The notes: generated by a model not told the origin, from the sequence alone. DNA of 6,835 bases from Ardenticatenales bacterium (GCA_020634575.1 JACKBM010000085.1:1-6835); one strand, 5' to 3'. Shown: positions 1 to 6,390, numbered from the stretch's first letter. Translations and numbers: made by a program.

Positions 1-1592
1 GAATGTGCGGCAATGACAGGCAAATAGTTTCGGTTTCCGCCTGGTTTGATTAGCAGGAGTTGACCACCCTGCACGAAGTTTGGGTCGGGCAGGGTGTGGG
101 CCTGGACGGTGAGCAGGTAGCCGGTCGGGGCGGTGATGACGCCGGAGCTTTCCCAGTTGCCGTAGTCACCGGCCGATGCCGGGTCAATGATCGCCTGGCT
201 GACTTCCCAGAGAAACAGGAGCTGGCCATTGCTCGGGTCAAAGCGCAGGATGCGGCTGTAGCGCTGCTGGGCGGCCATGATGTCGGCGCCGCGAGCGGCC
301 CGGTCCTCCTGGATGGTGACGCGACCCAGGCCGTCCACGACCAGGTTGTCGTAGCTGACGCCGGTTGTGGGGCCTCCGGCCAGAACGGTCGTGAAGGTCA
401 TGGGACCGGCCGGATCGGCCGGATTGAGGCTGAAATGGTGTAACCGGCCGGTGTCGTTGTCCGGCTCGCTGCCGCCCGGGGGGACATCCGTGTGGCCGGT
501 GCTGGCCAGGTAGAAGCTGCCCGGCTCGGTTGGGTCCTCATGGATATCCTCGAGTCGGCGGAAATTGGTGGAGCGGCCCGGCTCATTAACCCAGTCACTC
601 AGTCCGGCGCCGCTGCCCAGGGCTACCCCGGTAGTCACAGGGGTCCATTCGCCCACCAGGGTGACGCCCAGCGGCATCGTTTCATAATCGTAAGCGGTGC
701 CGGCGCCATCGTGCACGCGCAGGACGTAGAGCTGGCCATCAGCAAAGCCGTTTGGGTCGGCCCCAGTTTGCTGGCCAACGAAGAGATAAAGCTCGCCATC
801 GGCATTGTCTTCCGTTGCCAGGAGAACGGTCTGGCCGCTACCATTGCCGGCGCGGTATTGTCCGGCGGCGTAGATCTGTTCCTTGGAGAAGCGGCCGAGT
901 CCATCTAGCGGGGTCGCGGTGCCGTCGGGATACACAACCCAGCCGCGCGCCTCTGCCCCCGCCTCCTGCGGCGCAAACCAGAGCGGCCCAGGCTGCCCGG
1001 CCAGGTCGAGAAAGCCTGTCTCGGCCAGATAGCCTGAGCAGAAACGGGAAAAATTGGCGAAGTCGCCTTGCATAAAAACCTGGCCATTTGTGTCGCGGTA
1101 ATCGCCGCTGACAGGATCCAGCGTATAAACGGTGCCATTGCTCTCGCGCACCCGCTCGATCAGGTTGCGACCGCTAATCAGTTGCCAGTCTGGACTGAAC
1201 TGGAGCAGAGAGACACGAGCGCCGTTGATCCGGCCGGTCCCATTCACCGTCAGCAGACTGCTGCTCGTCGCCACAATTTCATGGTTCACATAGACAAAAT
1301 GGGCATCAGGCGTAGAAAACAGTCCCAAACCATCGGGCCAGCCGGTCAGGGCGAAGGTCTGGGTCAGGCTGACGGTGTAGCTCAGGGGGGTGCCCGTGAG
1401 CAGGGGCATCTCATCGCCGACGGTGGCCAGGGGGATCACCACGTGGTCGGGTGCGTCCGGCAGATCGTAAACGTAGGGCGCCGTAAGGAGCTCGGCACCA
1501 TTAAGCAGGCGGATGCAACCTGGCAGGAGGGTAACCAGCAGCAGTGGCAGGGCCAGCCAGAGCCATTTCTGGTGTACCTTTGGCGGCGACAT
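1..1592 (-). CDS. PhoX/DUF839-like secreted phosphatase family protein, 3' end cut by window edge
   Basis: Translating the minus strand from the ATG at 1592-1590 gives 530 uninterrupted codons that run off the left edge. Residues 11-25 are a hydrophobic signal segment ending LLPGC, so C26 may be lipidated, although Pro at -2 is atypical. There is no twin-arginine motif, unlike classical Tat-exported PhoX. The body matches the PhoX/DUF839 family in order: VNHE (102-105), FSRFCSG (181-187), QEAGAEARG (209-217), LLATEDN with ELYLFVG (257-273), RRLEDI (345-350), IQED (427-430), NWESSGV (479-485) and LLTVQAHT (493-500). Family members are calcium-dependent phosphoesterases; the acidic residues E210, D262, E348, D349 and E481 sit in the usual conserved blocks. 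The fold looks nearly complete, so only a short tail is probably missing. The start abuts the stop of the upstream DUF385 gene, implying one mRNA and coupled translation. Family placement is fairly secure; true phosphatase activity is inferred. Confidence 0.8.
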   Translation of the reverse strand, partial: MSPPKVHQKWLWLALPLLLVTLLPGCIRLLNGAELLTAPYVYDLPDAPDHVVIPLATVGDEMPLLTGTPLSYTVSLTQTFALTGWPDGLGLFSTPDAHFVYVNHEIVATSSSLLTVNGTGRINGARVSLLQFSPDWQLISGRNLIERVRESNGTVYTLDPVSGDYRDTNGQVFMQGDFANFSRFCSGYLAETGFLDLAGQPGPLWFAPQEAGAEARGWVVYPDGTATPLDGLGRFSKEQIYAAGQYRAGNGSGQTVLLATEDNADGELYLFVGQQTGADPNGFADGQLYVLRVHDGAGTAYDYETMPLGVTLVGEWTPVTTGVALGSGAGLSDWVNEPGRSTNFRRLEDIHEDPTEPGSFYLASTGHTDVPPGGSEPDNDTGRLHHFSLNPADPAGPMTFTTVLAGGPTTGVSYDNLVVDGLGRVTIQEDRAARGADIMAAQQRYSRILRFDPSNGQLLFLWEVSQAIIDPASAGDYGNWESSGVITAPTGYLLTVQAHTLPDPNFVQGGQLLLIKPGGNRNYLPVIAAH

Positions 1593-2105
1593 TTAGCGTT
1601 CCACCGGCCGGAGCATCATGATCGGGATATGGCGGTGGGCGGCCCGCACTTTGTACAGGGCAAAGCCAGGATAGAGAGCGACCGCCTGCGCCCAGATGCG
1701 CTCATATTCGGCCGAACCTGCTTCATGGGCCTCGAATGAGCGGCGCTGGCCGTTGATGATGCCGAAGGCGGCGGGATGGGCTTTGAGGTTGTAATACCAG
1801 CCAGGATTGCGCTGTCCACCCCAGTTGGACGCGATCAAGCCCAATTGGCCGCTTTCCGCCGGATCATGGAGATAGACCAGCGGGCTGGTGCGCGACCGGC
1901 CGGTTTTGGCGCCCACAGTCTCCAGAATGATGACGGGCAGGCCGGCCAGGATGCCCGTCAACGTCTGGCGCCCGCCGCTTAAGCGGAAGACGGCCCCATC
2001 GAACCGATGTTGCAGGCGCGAAAACAGCCGCGCACCCCAGGCTGAGGAACCGACCCGGTGCACCAGGCGGTTAAAGGCGGAGAATTGATACAGTTGCTGG
2101 CTCAT
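1593..2105 (-). CDS. DUF385/Ddn-like F420-dependent nitroreductase/quinone reductase family protein
   Basis: A 170-residue protein of normal family length. Its two hallmark blocks are TVGAKTGRSRTSPLV (63-77), which corresponds to the TxGRxSGxxRxxPL signature, and ASNWGG (92-97) followed by NPGWYYNLKAHP (100-111), the conserved hPxWyhNLxAxP segment. Proteins of this split beta-barrel family bind deazaflavin F420 and reduce quinones, nitro compounds or other small substrates; here neither cofactor nor substrate is shown. No signal peptide is evident, so it is probably cytoplasmic or membrane-associated through its N-terminal helix. The reading frame is open further upstream to 2243, but I chose the ATG at 2105 because AGGGAGG lies 9 nt before it and because homology begins only after it; the longer form would also run into the divergent gene. 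Its TAA is followed immediately by the ATG of the PhoX-like gene. Confidence 0.85.
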   Translation of the reverse strand: MSQQLYQFSAFNRLVHRVGSSAWGARLFSRLQHRFDGAVFRLSGGRQTLTGILAGLPVIILETVGAKTGRSRTSPLVYLHDPAESGQLGLIASNWGGQRNPGWYYNLKAHPAAFGIINGQRRSFEAHEAGSAEYERIWAQAVALYPGFALYKVRAAHRHIPIMMLRPVER

Positions 2106-2114
2106 CGGTTGATT

Positions 2115-2121
2115 CCTCCCT
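2115..2121 (-). promoter_or_regulatory. Shine-Dalgarno AGGGAGG that fixes the DUF385 start
   Basis: The minus strand reads AGGGAGG, then 9 nt, then ATG at 2105. This is a strong anti-16S match and decides between this start and the longer open frame that reaches 2243. Confidence 0.7.
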
Positions 2122-2143
2122 GCATACGGGCAATCTCTTCTCA

Positions 2144-2173
2144 ATTGTAGTTTGACAGGCAGCCCTGCCGCAA
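2144..2173 (-). promoter_or_regulatory. Possible promoter of the DUF385-PhoX unit
   Basis: On the minus strand TTGCGG (2173-2168) is followed, after 18 bp, by TACAAT (2149-2144). The -10 matches the consensus at 5 of 6 positions and the -35 at only 3 of 6. Transcription would begin near 2137, giving a leader of about 30 nt that contains the Shine-Dalgarno. This is a plausible sigma-70-type promoter seen by eye only. Confidence 0.3.
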
Positions 2174-2187
2174 TCGCCCGTTTCGCG

Positions 2188-2193
2188 TAGAAT
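2188..2193 (+). promoter_or_regulatory. Candidate -10 (TAGAAT) for a leaderless SpoIIE-family mRNA
   Basis: TAGAAT lies exactly 6 nt before the ATG at 2200, so the A of the start codon is at the expected +1. No Shine-Dalgarno precedes the ATG. The TAG of this hexamer is also an in-frame stop codon, which rules out a start further upstream. The -35 region is weak (CTGCCG at 17-bp spacing). The GH13 gene at 6391 has the same geometry, which strengthens the call. Confidence 0.45.
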
Positions 2194-2199
2194 CCGGTC

Positions 2200-4251
2200 A
2201 TGGATGAGAACCATCTGCTGGTGCGCCTGGCCACATTCATCAAGCCATCTCTGAAAGATTTGCAGGGAAATGCCTACCAGGCGACGCTGCTCAACGCCCT
2301 GATTCTCCTGTACAGCCTGCCCGCAATTTTGCTTGCGGCCGTCTGGCTGGTCTGGCGGACCGACCTGACGGTGCTGGCCGCGCATGGCTGGCTTTTCCTG
2401 ATCGCCCTGGGGTTGGGTCTGCTGTTTGCCCTGAACACCTTCACGCTCGAATATGAGATCGCGCCCGGTTCTCTGGCGACGGTTGGGGGCACCCTCAGCT
2501 CCATCCTGAACTGGTCTTTGCTGTTTCTATTTGGCCCAACGGCGATCTGGCTTATCGTCGGCGCTTCGCTGCTGGACAATGGCTACGATTACCGGCGGAA
2601 CACCGTGCCGCTCAACCGCTGGGGCATTCTTTGTGTGGCCGCGTTAAATCTGGGTGTGCCGGTGCTGCTGACCCTGGTTGGCCTCCAGGTTTATGAGCTG
2701 CTGGGTGGAATCTACCCGCTGCAACTCAATCGCCCGGCCGATTTGCTACCCCCATTGGCGGCGTTGGTTGTGGGCGCCTTTTCCTCATTTCTGGCCGGTG
2801 TTCCCATGTTCTGGTTGGTCCCGGCCGTGTTTGGCGCTGGGGCGACCAGCGGCCGTCCTTCGGTCGGGTTTGCCCGCCAGTTTCTGTCCACCATTGGGCT
2901 GACCCGGATCGCATCACCCTTTGCCATCCTGGCAGCCGTGATCTACACGCGCCTGGGGGCTGGCTGGTACCTCTTCCTCATCCTCGGGGCGGTGGGCGCC
3001 ACGGTGCTGGCCCGTTTTCTGAGTGATTCGTCAGCCCGGGCCCGGCAGCAAGCCCGGGAAATGGCCGGCCTGGAAGGGCTGAGCCGGGCTATCCTGGCGG
3101 CGCCGCCTGATATCAGCCAGCTCCCGGCACTGTTGGCGGAGCGGCTACCAGGCATGTTGCCCAATCTGGGTTACCTCATCTGGCTCACATCAGGGGAGGT
3201 GCTGGCGGTGGCGCCGCCTGAGCTGAGCGAGCGATACCTTGAGGCGATTCAGACCGCGCTGGCGGATCCGGCCGGTTCACCCCATCATCGCCATATCCAG
3301 CTACCCGCCGACCCGTCATTCCCCGAAAATGGCCAGCCGGCCCTCATCGTGCCCATTCAGGCTGAGGAGGGCGAACCACTGGGCGCCGTCTGCCTCACGT
3401 TTTTTGATGACGCGTTGGCGCCGGCCCGCTATGAACCCGTGGCCCATTCCCTGGCGGCGGAAGTGGCCGCAGCCTGGGCCCGGGTGACGGCGCATTCGCA
3501 GGCGCTGGCCAATGAGCGGATGAGCCAGGAGCTGGCCATTGCCGGCCGCATTCAGGGCAGCTTTCTGCCAGCCGCCGTGCCCGCGCTGCCCGGTTGGGAT
3601 ATCGCGGCAGCTCTGGTGCCGGCCCGGCAGACCTCTGGCGACTTTTATGATTTCATTCCCCTGCCCGGCGACCGCCTGGGCTTGCTTGTCGCGGATGTGG
3701 CCGACAAGGGGACGGGCGCCGCACTCTACATGGCGCTCAGCCGCACCCTTATTCGCACCTACGCGCTGGCGCAGCCGGAGGCGCCGGCTCAGGCGCTGGC
3801 GCAGGCCAATGAACGCATCCTGCAGGATACGGTTTCTGACCAGTTTGTTACCGTTTTCTACGGGGTTCTGGATCGGGCAAGTGGGCAGTTCACCTACTGT
3901 AATGCCGGTCACAACCCCGCTTTCTGGTGGCAGAATGGCGCCAGCCCCGTGCCGCTGGGCAACACTGGTATTCCGCTGGGTATGTTTCCCGGCATGGCCT
4001 GGGAAGCGCGCACAGTTCAGCTCAACGCCGACGATTTGCTGGTGCTATATACTGACGGGGTGACGGAAGCTCAGAATGAGCAGCAAGCATTGTACGAAGA
4101 GATGCGCCTGCAGGCGGTCTGCCAGGCGGGGTGTGCGGCACCGGCCGGTGCCCTGCTCAATGCCATCATTGCCGACGTCCAGGCCTTCGCCGGCGCCGCG
4201 CCCCAGGCGGACGATATCACCCTCATGATTGTCCGGCGGCTGCCAGCCTAG
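2200..4251 (+). CDS. Membrane-anchored GAF-SpoIIE/RsbU-type PP2C protein phosphatase
   Basis: A 683-residue protein. Residues about 30-272 hold six or seven hydrophobic segments (roughly 31-52, 57-79, 100-124, 142-166, 185-212 and 237-272, the last possibly two helices). A GAF-like region spans about 285-428, followed by an Ala/Gln/Glu-rich helical linker ending in AIAGRIQGSFLP (446-457), the usual lead-in to RsbU-type catalytic domains. The PP2C domain (about 465-680) keeps its metal-binding motifs: SGDFYDF (479-485), VADVADKGTGAAL (497-509), YCNAGHNP (566-573), LYTDGVTEAQN (616-626) and ADDITL (670-675). An active Mn/Mg-dependent Ser/Thr phosphatase is therefore expected. In characterised family members the substrate is a phosphorylated STAS-domain anti-anti-sigma factor. 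I infer a membrane sensor that releases a partner-switching regulator, but no such partner lies in the window. The ligand of the membrane and GAF regions is unknown. The first possible start is the ATG at 2200, probably leaderless. Confidence 0.93.
   Translation: MDENHLLVRLATFIKPSLKDLQGNAYQATLLNALILLYSLPAILLAAVWLVWRTDLTVLAAHGWLFLIALGLGLLFALNTFTLEYEIAPGSLATVGGTLSSILNWSLLFLFGPTAIWLIVGASLLDNGYDYRRNTVPLNRWGILCVAALNLGVPVLLTLVGLQVYELLGGIYPLQLNRPADLLPPLAALVVGAFSSFLAGVPMFWLVPAVFGAGATSGRPSVGFARQFLSTIGLTRIASPFAILAAVIYTRLGAGWYLFLILGAVGATVLARFLSDSSARARQQAREMAGLEGLSRAILAAPPDISQLPALLAERLPGMLPNLGYLIWLTSGEVLAVAPPELSERYLEAIQTALADPAGSPHHRHIQLPADPSFPENGQPALIVPIQAEEGEPLGAVCLTFFDDALAPARYEPVAHSLAAEVAAAWARVTAHSQALANERMSQELAIAGRIQGSFLPAAVPALPGWDIAAALVPARQTSGDFYDFIPLPGDRLGLLVADVADKGTGAALYMALSRTLIRTYALAQPEAPAQALAQANERILQDTVSDQFVTVFYGVLDRASGQFTYCNAGHNPAFWWQNGASPVPLGNTGIPLGMFPGMAWEARTVQLNADDLLVLYTDGVTEAQNEQQALYEEMRLQAVCQAGCAAPAGALLNAIIADVQAFAGAAPQADDITLMIVRRLPA
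4248..4251. other. Shared CTAG providing both stop codons of convergent genes
   Basis: The plus-strand phosphatase gene ends with TAG at 4249-4251 and the minus-strand binding-protein gene ends with TAG at 4250-4248. The two genes thus overlap tail to tail by 4 bp in a single palindromic CTAG. No intergenic terminator can exist here, so transcripts must end inside the opposing gene or read through as antisense RNA. Confidence 0.9.
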
Positions 4252-6194
4252 CGGAAGGTGCCAAAGAGGGAGGCCGTGAACTCCAGATTGTGCAAATCGA
4301 CAAAGCCAGGCCCGGTGGCGGTAATCGGCTCAACCGGCCGGATGCCGTGCCGCAGCAACAGATTGAGCAATGTGACGCTGGCGTAACCCTGGAGATAAGG
4401 CTGCGCGTCGACGACGATATCAGCGCGGCCCGCTCGCAGCGCGTTGATGCTGGAGTCGCTCAGGCCAAAGGTGGCGTGGCGCAGATTGGACCGGCCGGAG
4501 GTGGCCATGAACAGGTACAACGGCTCGGTTGCCTTATCATTCAGGGTTAGAACGGCGTTCGTCTCCGGGTGTTCGGCGAAATAGGTTTCCAGCAGCCCCT
4601 GGGTGAAGACATGATCCTCATTGGTGGCCAGCTTCTCGGCGAAGAGCCCGCGCTCAAAAAAGGCATCGACAAAGCCCTGGCAGCGGGCATCCATGACGCG
4701 ATTGCCCGGGTCATGGTTGATGCACACACCGACGGTACCGCCATCGTTAATCAGATGCAGCGCGGCCTGGAAGCCGCTCTGGTATTCGTCCTGTCCGACG
4801 TAAGTCAGATAGGGCAGATCATCCATGACCGGACCTGCGCCCATGTTGTAGGCGATGATCGGGATGCCGGCAGCAGCGGCTCGCTCAATTGGGCCTTCCA
4901 GGAGGCGGGCGTCGGGCACCGTCAGCAAGATCGCATCCGGCTGCGCCTCGACGGCGAATTGCAGGAGCTGCTCCATCTCCTCAAGGTCCTCGGACTCCGG
5001 GCCCATGATGGTCACGTGTACGTCCAGGGCGGCAGCGGCGTCCATGATGCCATTCTCCACCACGCACCAGTCACTGTCCCAGGTACAGCGGCCGTGCTGG
5101 ACGGCGATGATATTCGGCCGGTCGGTAATCAGTTCCGTGTTGGTTAGGGAGGCGTTTGTAACGAAGTTGGGGCCGGTTGCCTGGACCGGCGTACCCGGCA
5201 CAATTCCCAGCCGGTTGATGAGACTCAGCCAGTAGATAACCGAATAGCCCTGCCAGTAGGGCTGCTGGTCCACGGCGAAGAGCGTTTCTCCGTCCATGAT
5301 GGCGGTCTTCACCGCGTCGCTCATATCGTAACTGCCATGGAAAATGCTGTCCGCCGGTCGACGAGTCTGGTCCAGAAAGATGTAGTAACCGTGGGCGGAG
5401 GTGGTGTTGAGTGTCAGTATGCCGTTGGTTTCCGGGTGCTGGGTGAAATAGTCAGTAATCAGCCGGGCTGCCTCGACTTCGTTGGCGGGAACAGTCAACA
5501 CTTCCGTTGTGCCGCCATAATCAGCCATCGCATCGACAAAACCGCGGCAGCGGTTGTTCATGGCAATACTACCCGGCTGATGGTTGACGCAGACGGCAGT
5601 TTTGGCGCCCGCATTGGCGATGCGGATGCCGCTCAAGTAGCCGCTCTGATATTCGTCCTGGCCGAGGAAGGTGAAGTAGGGTAGCTGGTCGCGTTCCGGG
5701 CTGCCCCCGGCGTTAAAGGCGATCAGGGGGATGCCGGCAGCCGCTGCCCGCCGAATCGGGTCGGCAAAGAGAGCGGGGTCAGGCACGGTGAAGGCAATGC
5801 CATCCGGCTGCAGGGCAATAGCCTGGTCGATCAGCACAGCGGATTGTTCCATGTTGAAGGAGTTGGGCGTCAGGATGGTCAGGTTGACGTTGAGCAGGTT
5901 AGCAGCGTCTGCCAGCCCGGCTTCAATTTCGCACCAGAAGATGTCCTCGGCGCAGCTACTATGCTGCACGACCACCAGATTAAGGTCGCTGTCGGGCGCG
6001 GCAACGGCCATTTGCGGCTGCATCAATTCGACGGCGGTTGCTGTTGAGGTTGGCGCCAGGGTCGCTGTCGGCGCAGAGTTGGTAGCTGTGGCGACGGGGG
6101 GCGGTGTCAGGGTCAGGCTCAGGAATTCCGGAGCCATGCTACAGCCGGCCAGCAGGAACAAGAGCGGCAGAATCAGAAGGTGTGCTTTTTTCAT
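4248..6194 (-). CDS. Lipoprotein with two tandem sugar-binding (type 1 PBP) domains
   Basis: A 648-residue protein. Residues 1-17 are a lipoprotein signal peptide with lipobox LAGC (C18). Residues 19-70 form a Pro/Thr/Ala-rich linker. Two homologous domains follow, about 71-350 and 360-637. Each resembles RbsB/COG1879 sugar-binding proteins of ABC transporters: QPDGIAFTVPDP and QPDAILLTVPDA, AAAAGIPLIAFN and AAAAGIPIIAYN, GQDEYQSG in both, VCVNHQPG and VCINHDPG, HPETN in both, and DQQPYWQGY and DAQPYLQGY. Ordinary members have one such domain in 300-350 residues, so this is an in-gene duplication. Each domain holds four cysteines at identical spacing. No permease or ATPase gene is adjacent, so it may feed a distant transporter or act as a receptor; the sugar is unknown. 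The ATG at 6194 has GGAG 7 nt upstream (6205-6202). The gene converges on the phosphatase gene and diverges from the GH13 gene. Confidence 0.9.
   Translation of the reverse strand: MKKAHLLILPLLFLLAGCSMAPEFLSLTLTPPPVATATNSAPTATLAPTSTATAVELMQPQMAVAAPDSDLNLVVVQHSSCAEDIFWCEIEAGLADAANLLNVNLTILTPNSFNMEQSAVLIDQAIALQPDGIAFTVPDPALFADPIRRAAAAGIPLIAFNAGGSPERDQLPYFTFLGQDEYQSGYLSGIRIANAGAKTAVCVNHQPGSIAMNNRCRGFVDAMADYGGTTEVLTVPANEVEAARLITDYFTQHPETNGILTLNTTSAHGYYIFLDQTRRPADSIFHGSYDMSDAVKTAIMDGETLFAVDQQPYWQGYSVIYWLSLINRLGIVPGTPVQATGPNFVTNASLTNTELITDRPNIIAVQHGRCTWDSDWCVVENGIMDAAAALDVHVTIMGPESEDLEEMEQLLQFAVEAQPDAILLTVPDARLLEGPIERAAAAGIPIIAYNMGAGPVMDDLPYLTYVGQDEYQSGFQAALHLINDGGTVGVCINHDPGNRVMDARCQGFVDAFFERGLFAEKLATNEDHVFTQGLLETYFAEHPETNAVLTLNDKATEPLYLFMATSGRSNLRHATFGLSDSSINALRAGRADIVVDAQPYLQGYASVTLLNLLLRHGIRPVEPITATGPGFVDLHNLEFTASLFGTFR
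4284..5984 (-). repeat. Internal domain duplication within the binding-protein gene
   Basis: Codons 71-350 (5984-5145) and 360-637 (5117-4284) encode homologous PBP domains. The offset is constant at 289 residues (867 bp) from C81/C370 through C216/C505 and still at H253/H542, and 287 residues at the QPY motif, so few gaps separate the copies. DNA identity survives only in patches, for example GGGATGCCGGCAGC at both 4861 and 5728, which points to an old duplication rather than a recent one or an assembly error. Confidence 0.85.
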
Positions 6195-6229
6195 GGCGAA
6201 GCTCCATCCGTCAACAACATGCCCTTTAT

Positions 6230-6247
6230 GTTACGTGAAGTTACGTG
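6230..6247. repeat. Tandem 8-bp direct repeat GTTACGTG, possible operator
   Basis: GTTACGTG occurs at 6230-6237 and again at 6240-6247, a 10-bp period that places both copies on one face of the helix. It lies 36 bp upstream of the binding-protein start codon. A dimeric regulator site is a reasonable guess, and no known regulon motif is recognised. Confidence 0.4.
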
Positions 6248-6276
6248 CGGCGGTGATAGGTGATTAGTCTCACTCA

Positions 6277-6297
6277 GGCCAGCAAACACTGCTGGTC
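6277..6297. promoter_or_regulatory. Hairpin in the divergent intergenic region
   Basis: GGCCAGCA (6277-6284) pairs with TGCTGGTC (6290-6297) around a 5-nt loop, giving 8 pairs of which one is G-T. No T-run follows on either strand, so it does not look like an intrinsic terminator. If transcription starts at the TATAAT below, the hairpin lies in the 5' leader of the binding-protein mRNA; otherwise it could be a DNA operator. Confidence 0.35.
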
Positions 6298-6310
6298 AAC
6301 AGGGCGGCTC

Positions 6311-6328
6311 AGAGGCGATTATACCTCT
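6311..6328 (-). promoter_or_regulatory. Consensus -10 TATAAT inside an inverted repeat, likely promoter/operator of the binding-protein gene
   Basis: The minus strand carries a perfect TATAAT at 6323-6318. It is framed by the inverted repeat AGAGG (6311-6315) and CCTCT (6324-6328), whose 8-bp spacer contains the hexamer. A good -35 is not obvious. Transcription would start near 6311 and give a leader of about 117 nt. A repressor bound to this palindrome would cover the -10. Both roles are inferred from position only. Confidence 0.4.
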
Positions 6329-6354
6329 ATCGTGGGAGGCCGGAAGGTTGGCGG

Positions 6355-6384
6355 TTACCATCGGCAGAATGGGAACGGTACAAT
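6355..6384 (+). promoter_or_regulatory. Candidate promoter of the GH13 gene (leaderless)
   Basis: TTACCA (6355-6360, 4 of 6 consensus) is followed after 18 bp by TACAAT (6379-6384, 5 of 6). The hexamer ends 6 nt before the ATG at 6391, so the expected +1 is the A of that codon. No Shine-Dalgarno lies before 6391 or before the alternative in-frame ATG at 6409, which supports a leaderless transcript. Confidence 0.5.
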
Positions 6385-6390
6385 GGGCTG

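Noticed and set aside
60..908. Plus-strand open frames 60-443 and 492-908
   Set aside because: Both are antisense to the PhoX-like gene, which reads without interruption through the region with family motifs.
1068..1739. 223-codon open frame on the plus strand
   Set aside because: It lies antisense to the PhoX-like and DUF385 genes, its product has no recognisable domain, and the minus-strand frames match known families along their length. It is a high-GC shadow.
2152..2157. Perfect TTGACA on the plus strand
   Set aside because: No -10-like hexamer lies 16-18 bp downstream; TAGAAT is 30 bp away, too far for a standard sigma-70 promoter.
2106..2243. 46-codon N-terminal extension of the DUF385 protein
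   Set aside because: The strong Shine-Dalgarno points to 2105, the extension lacks homology to the family, and it would overlap the divergent phosphatase gene.
3763..3804. 12-bp repeat GCGCTGGCGCAG at 3763 and 3793
   Set aside because: It encodes the ALAQ stretch in a helical part of the PP2C domain and is explained by Ala-rich coding in high-GC DNA.
3316..3912. 198-codon minus-strand open frame inside the phosphatase gene
   Set aside because: It is antisense to the intact GAF/PP2C coding region and has no recognisable domain, so it is a shadow.
4569..5147. 192-codon plus-strand open frame inside the binding-protein gene
   Set aside because: It is antisense to the second PBP domain, whose motifs are intact, and has no recognisable features.
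4284..5984. Possibility that the tandem PBP domains are an assembly or recent-duplication artefact
   Set aside because: The DNA copies are strongly diverged and only the protein motifs align, so this is an old, real duplication.
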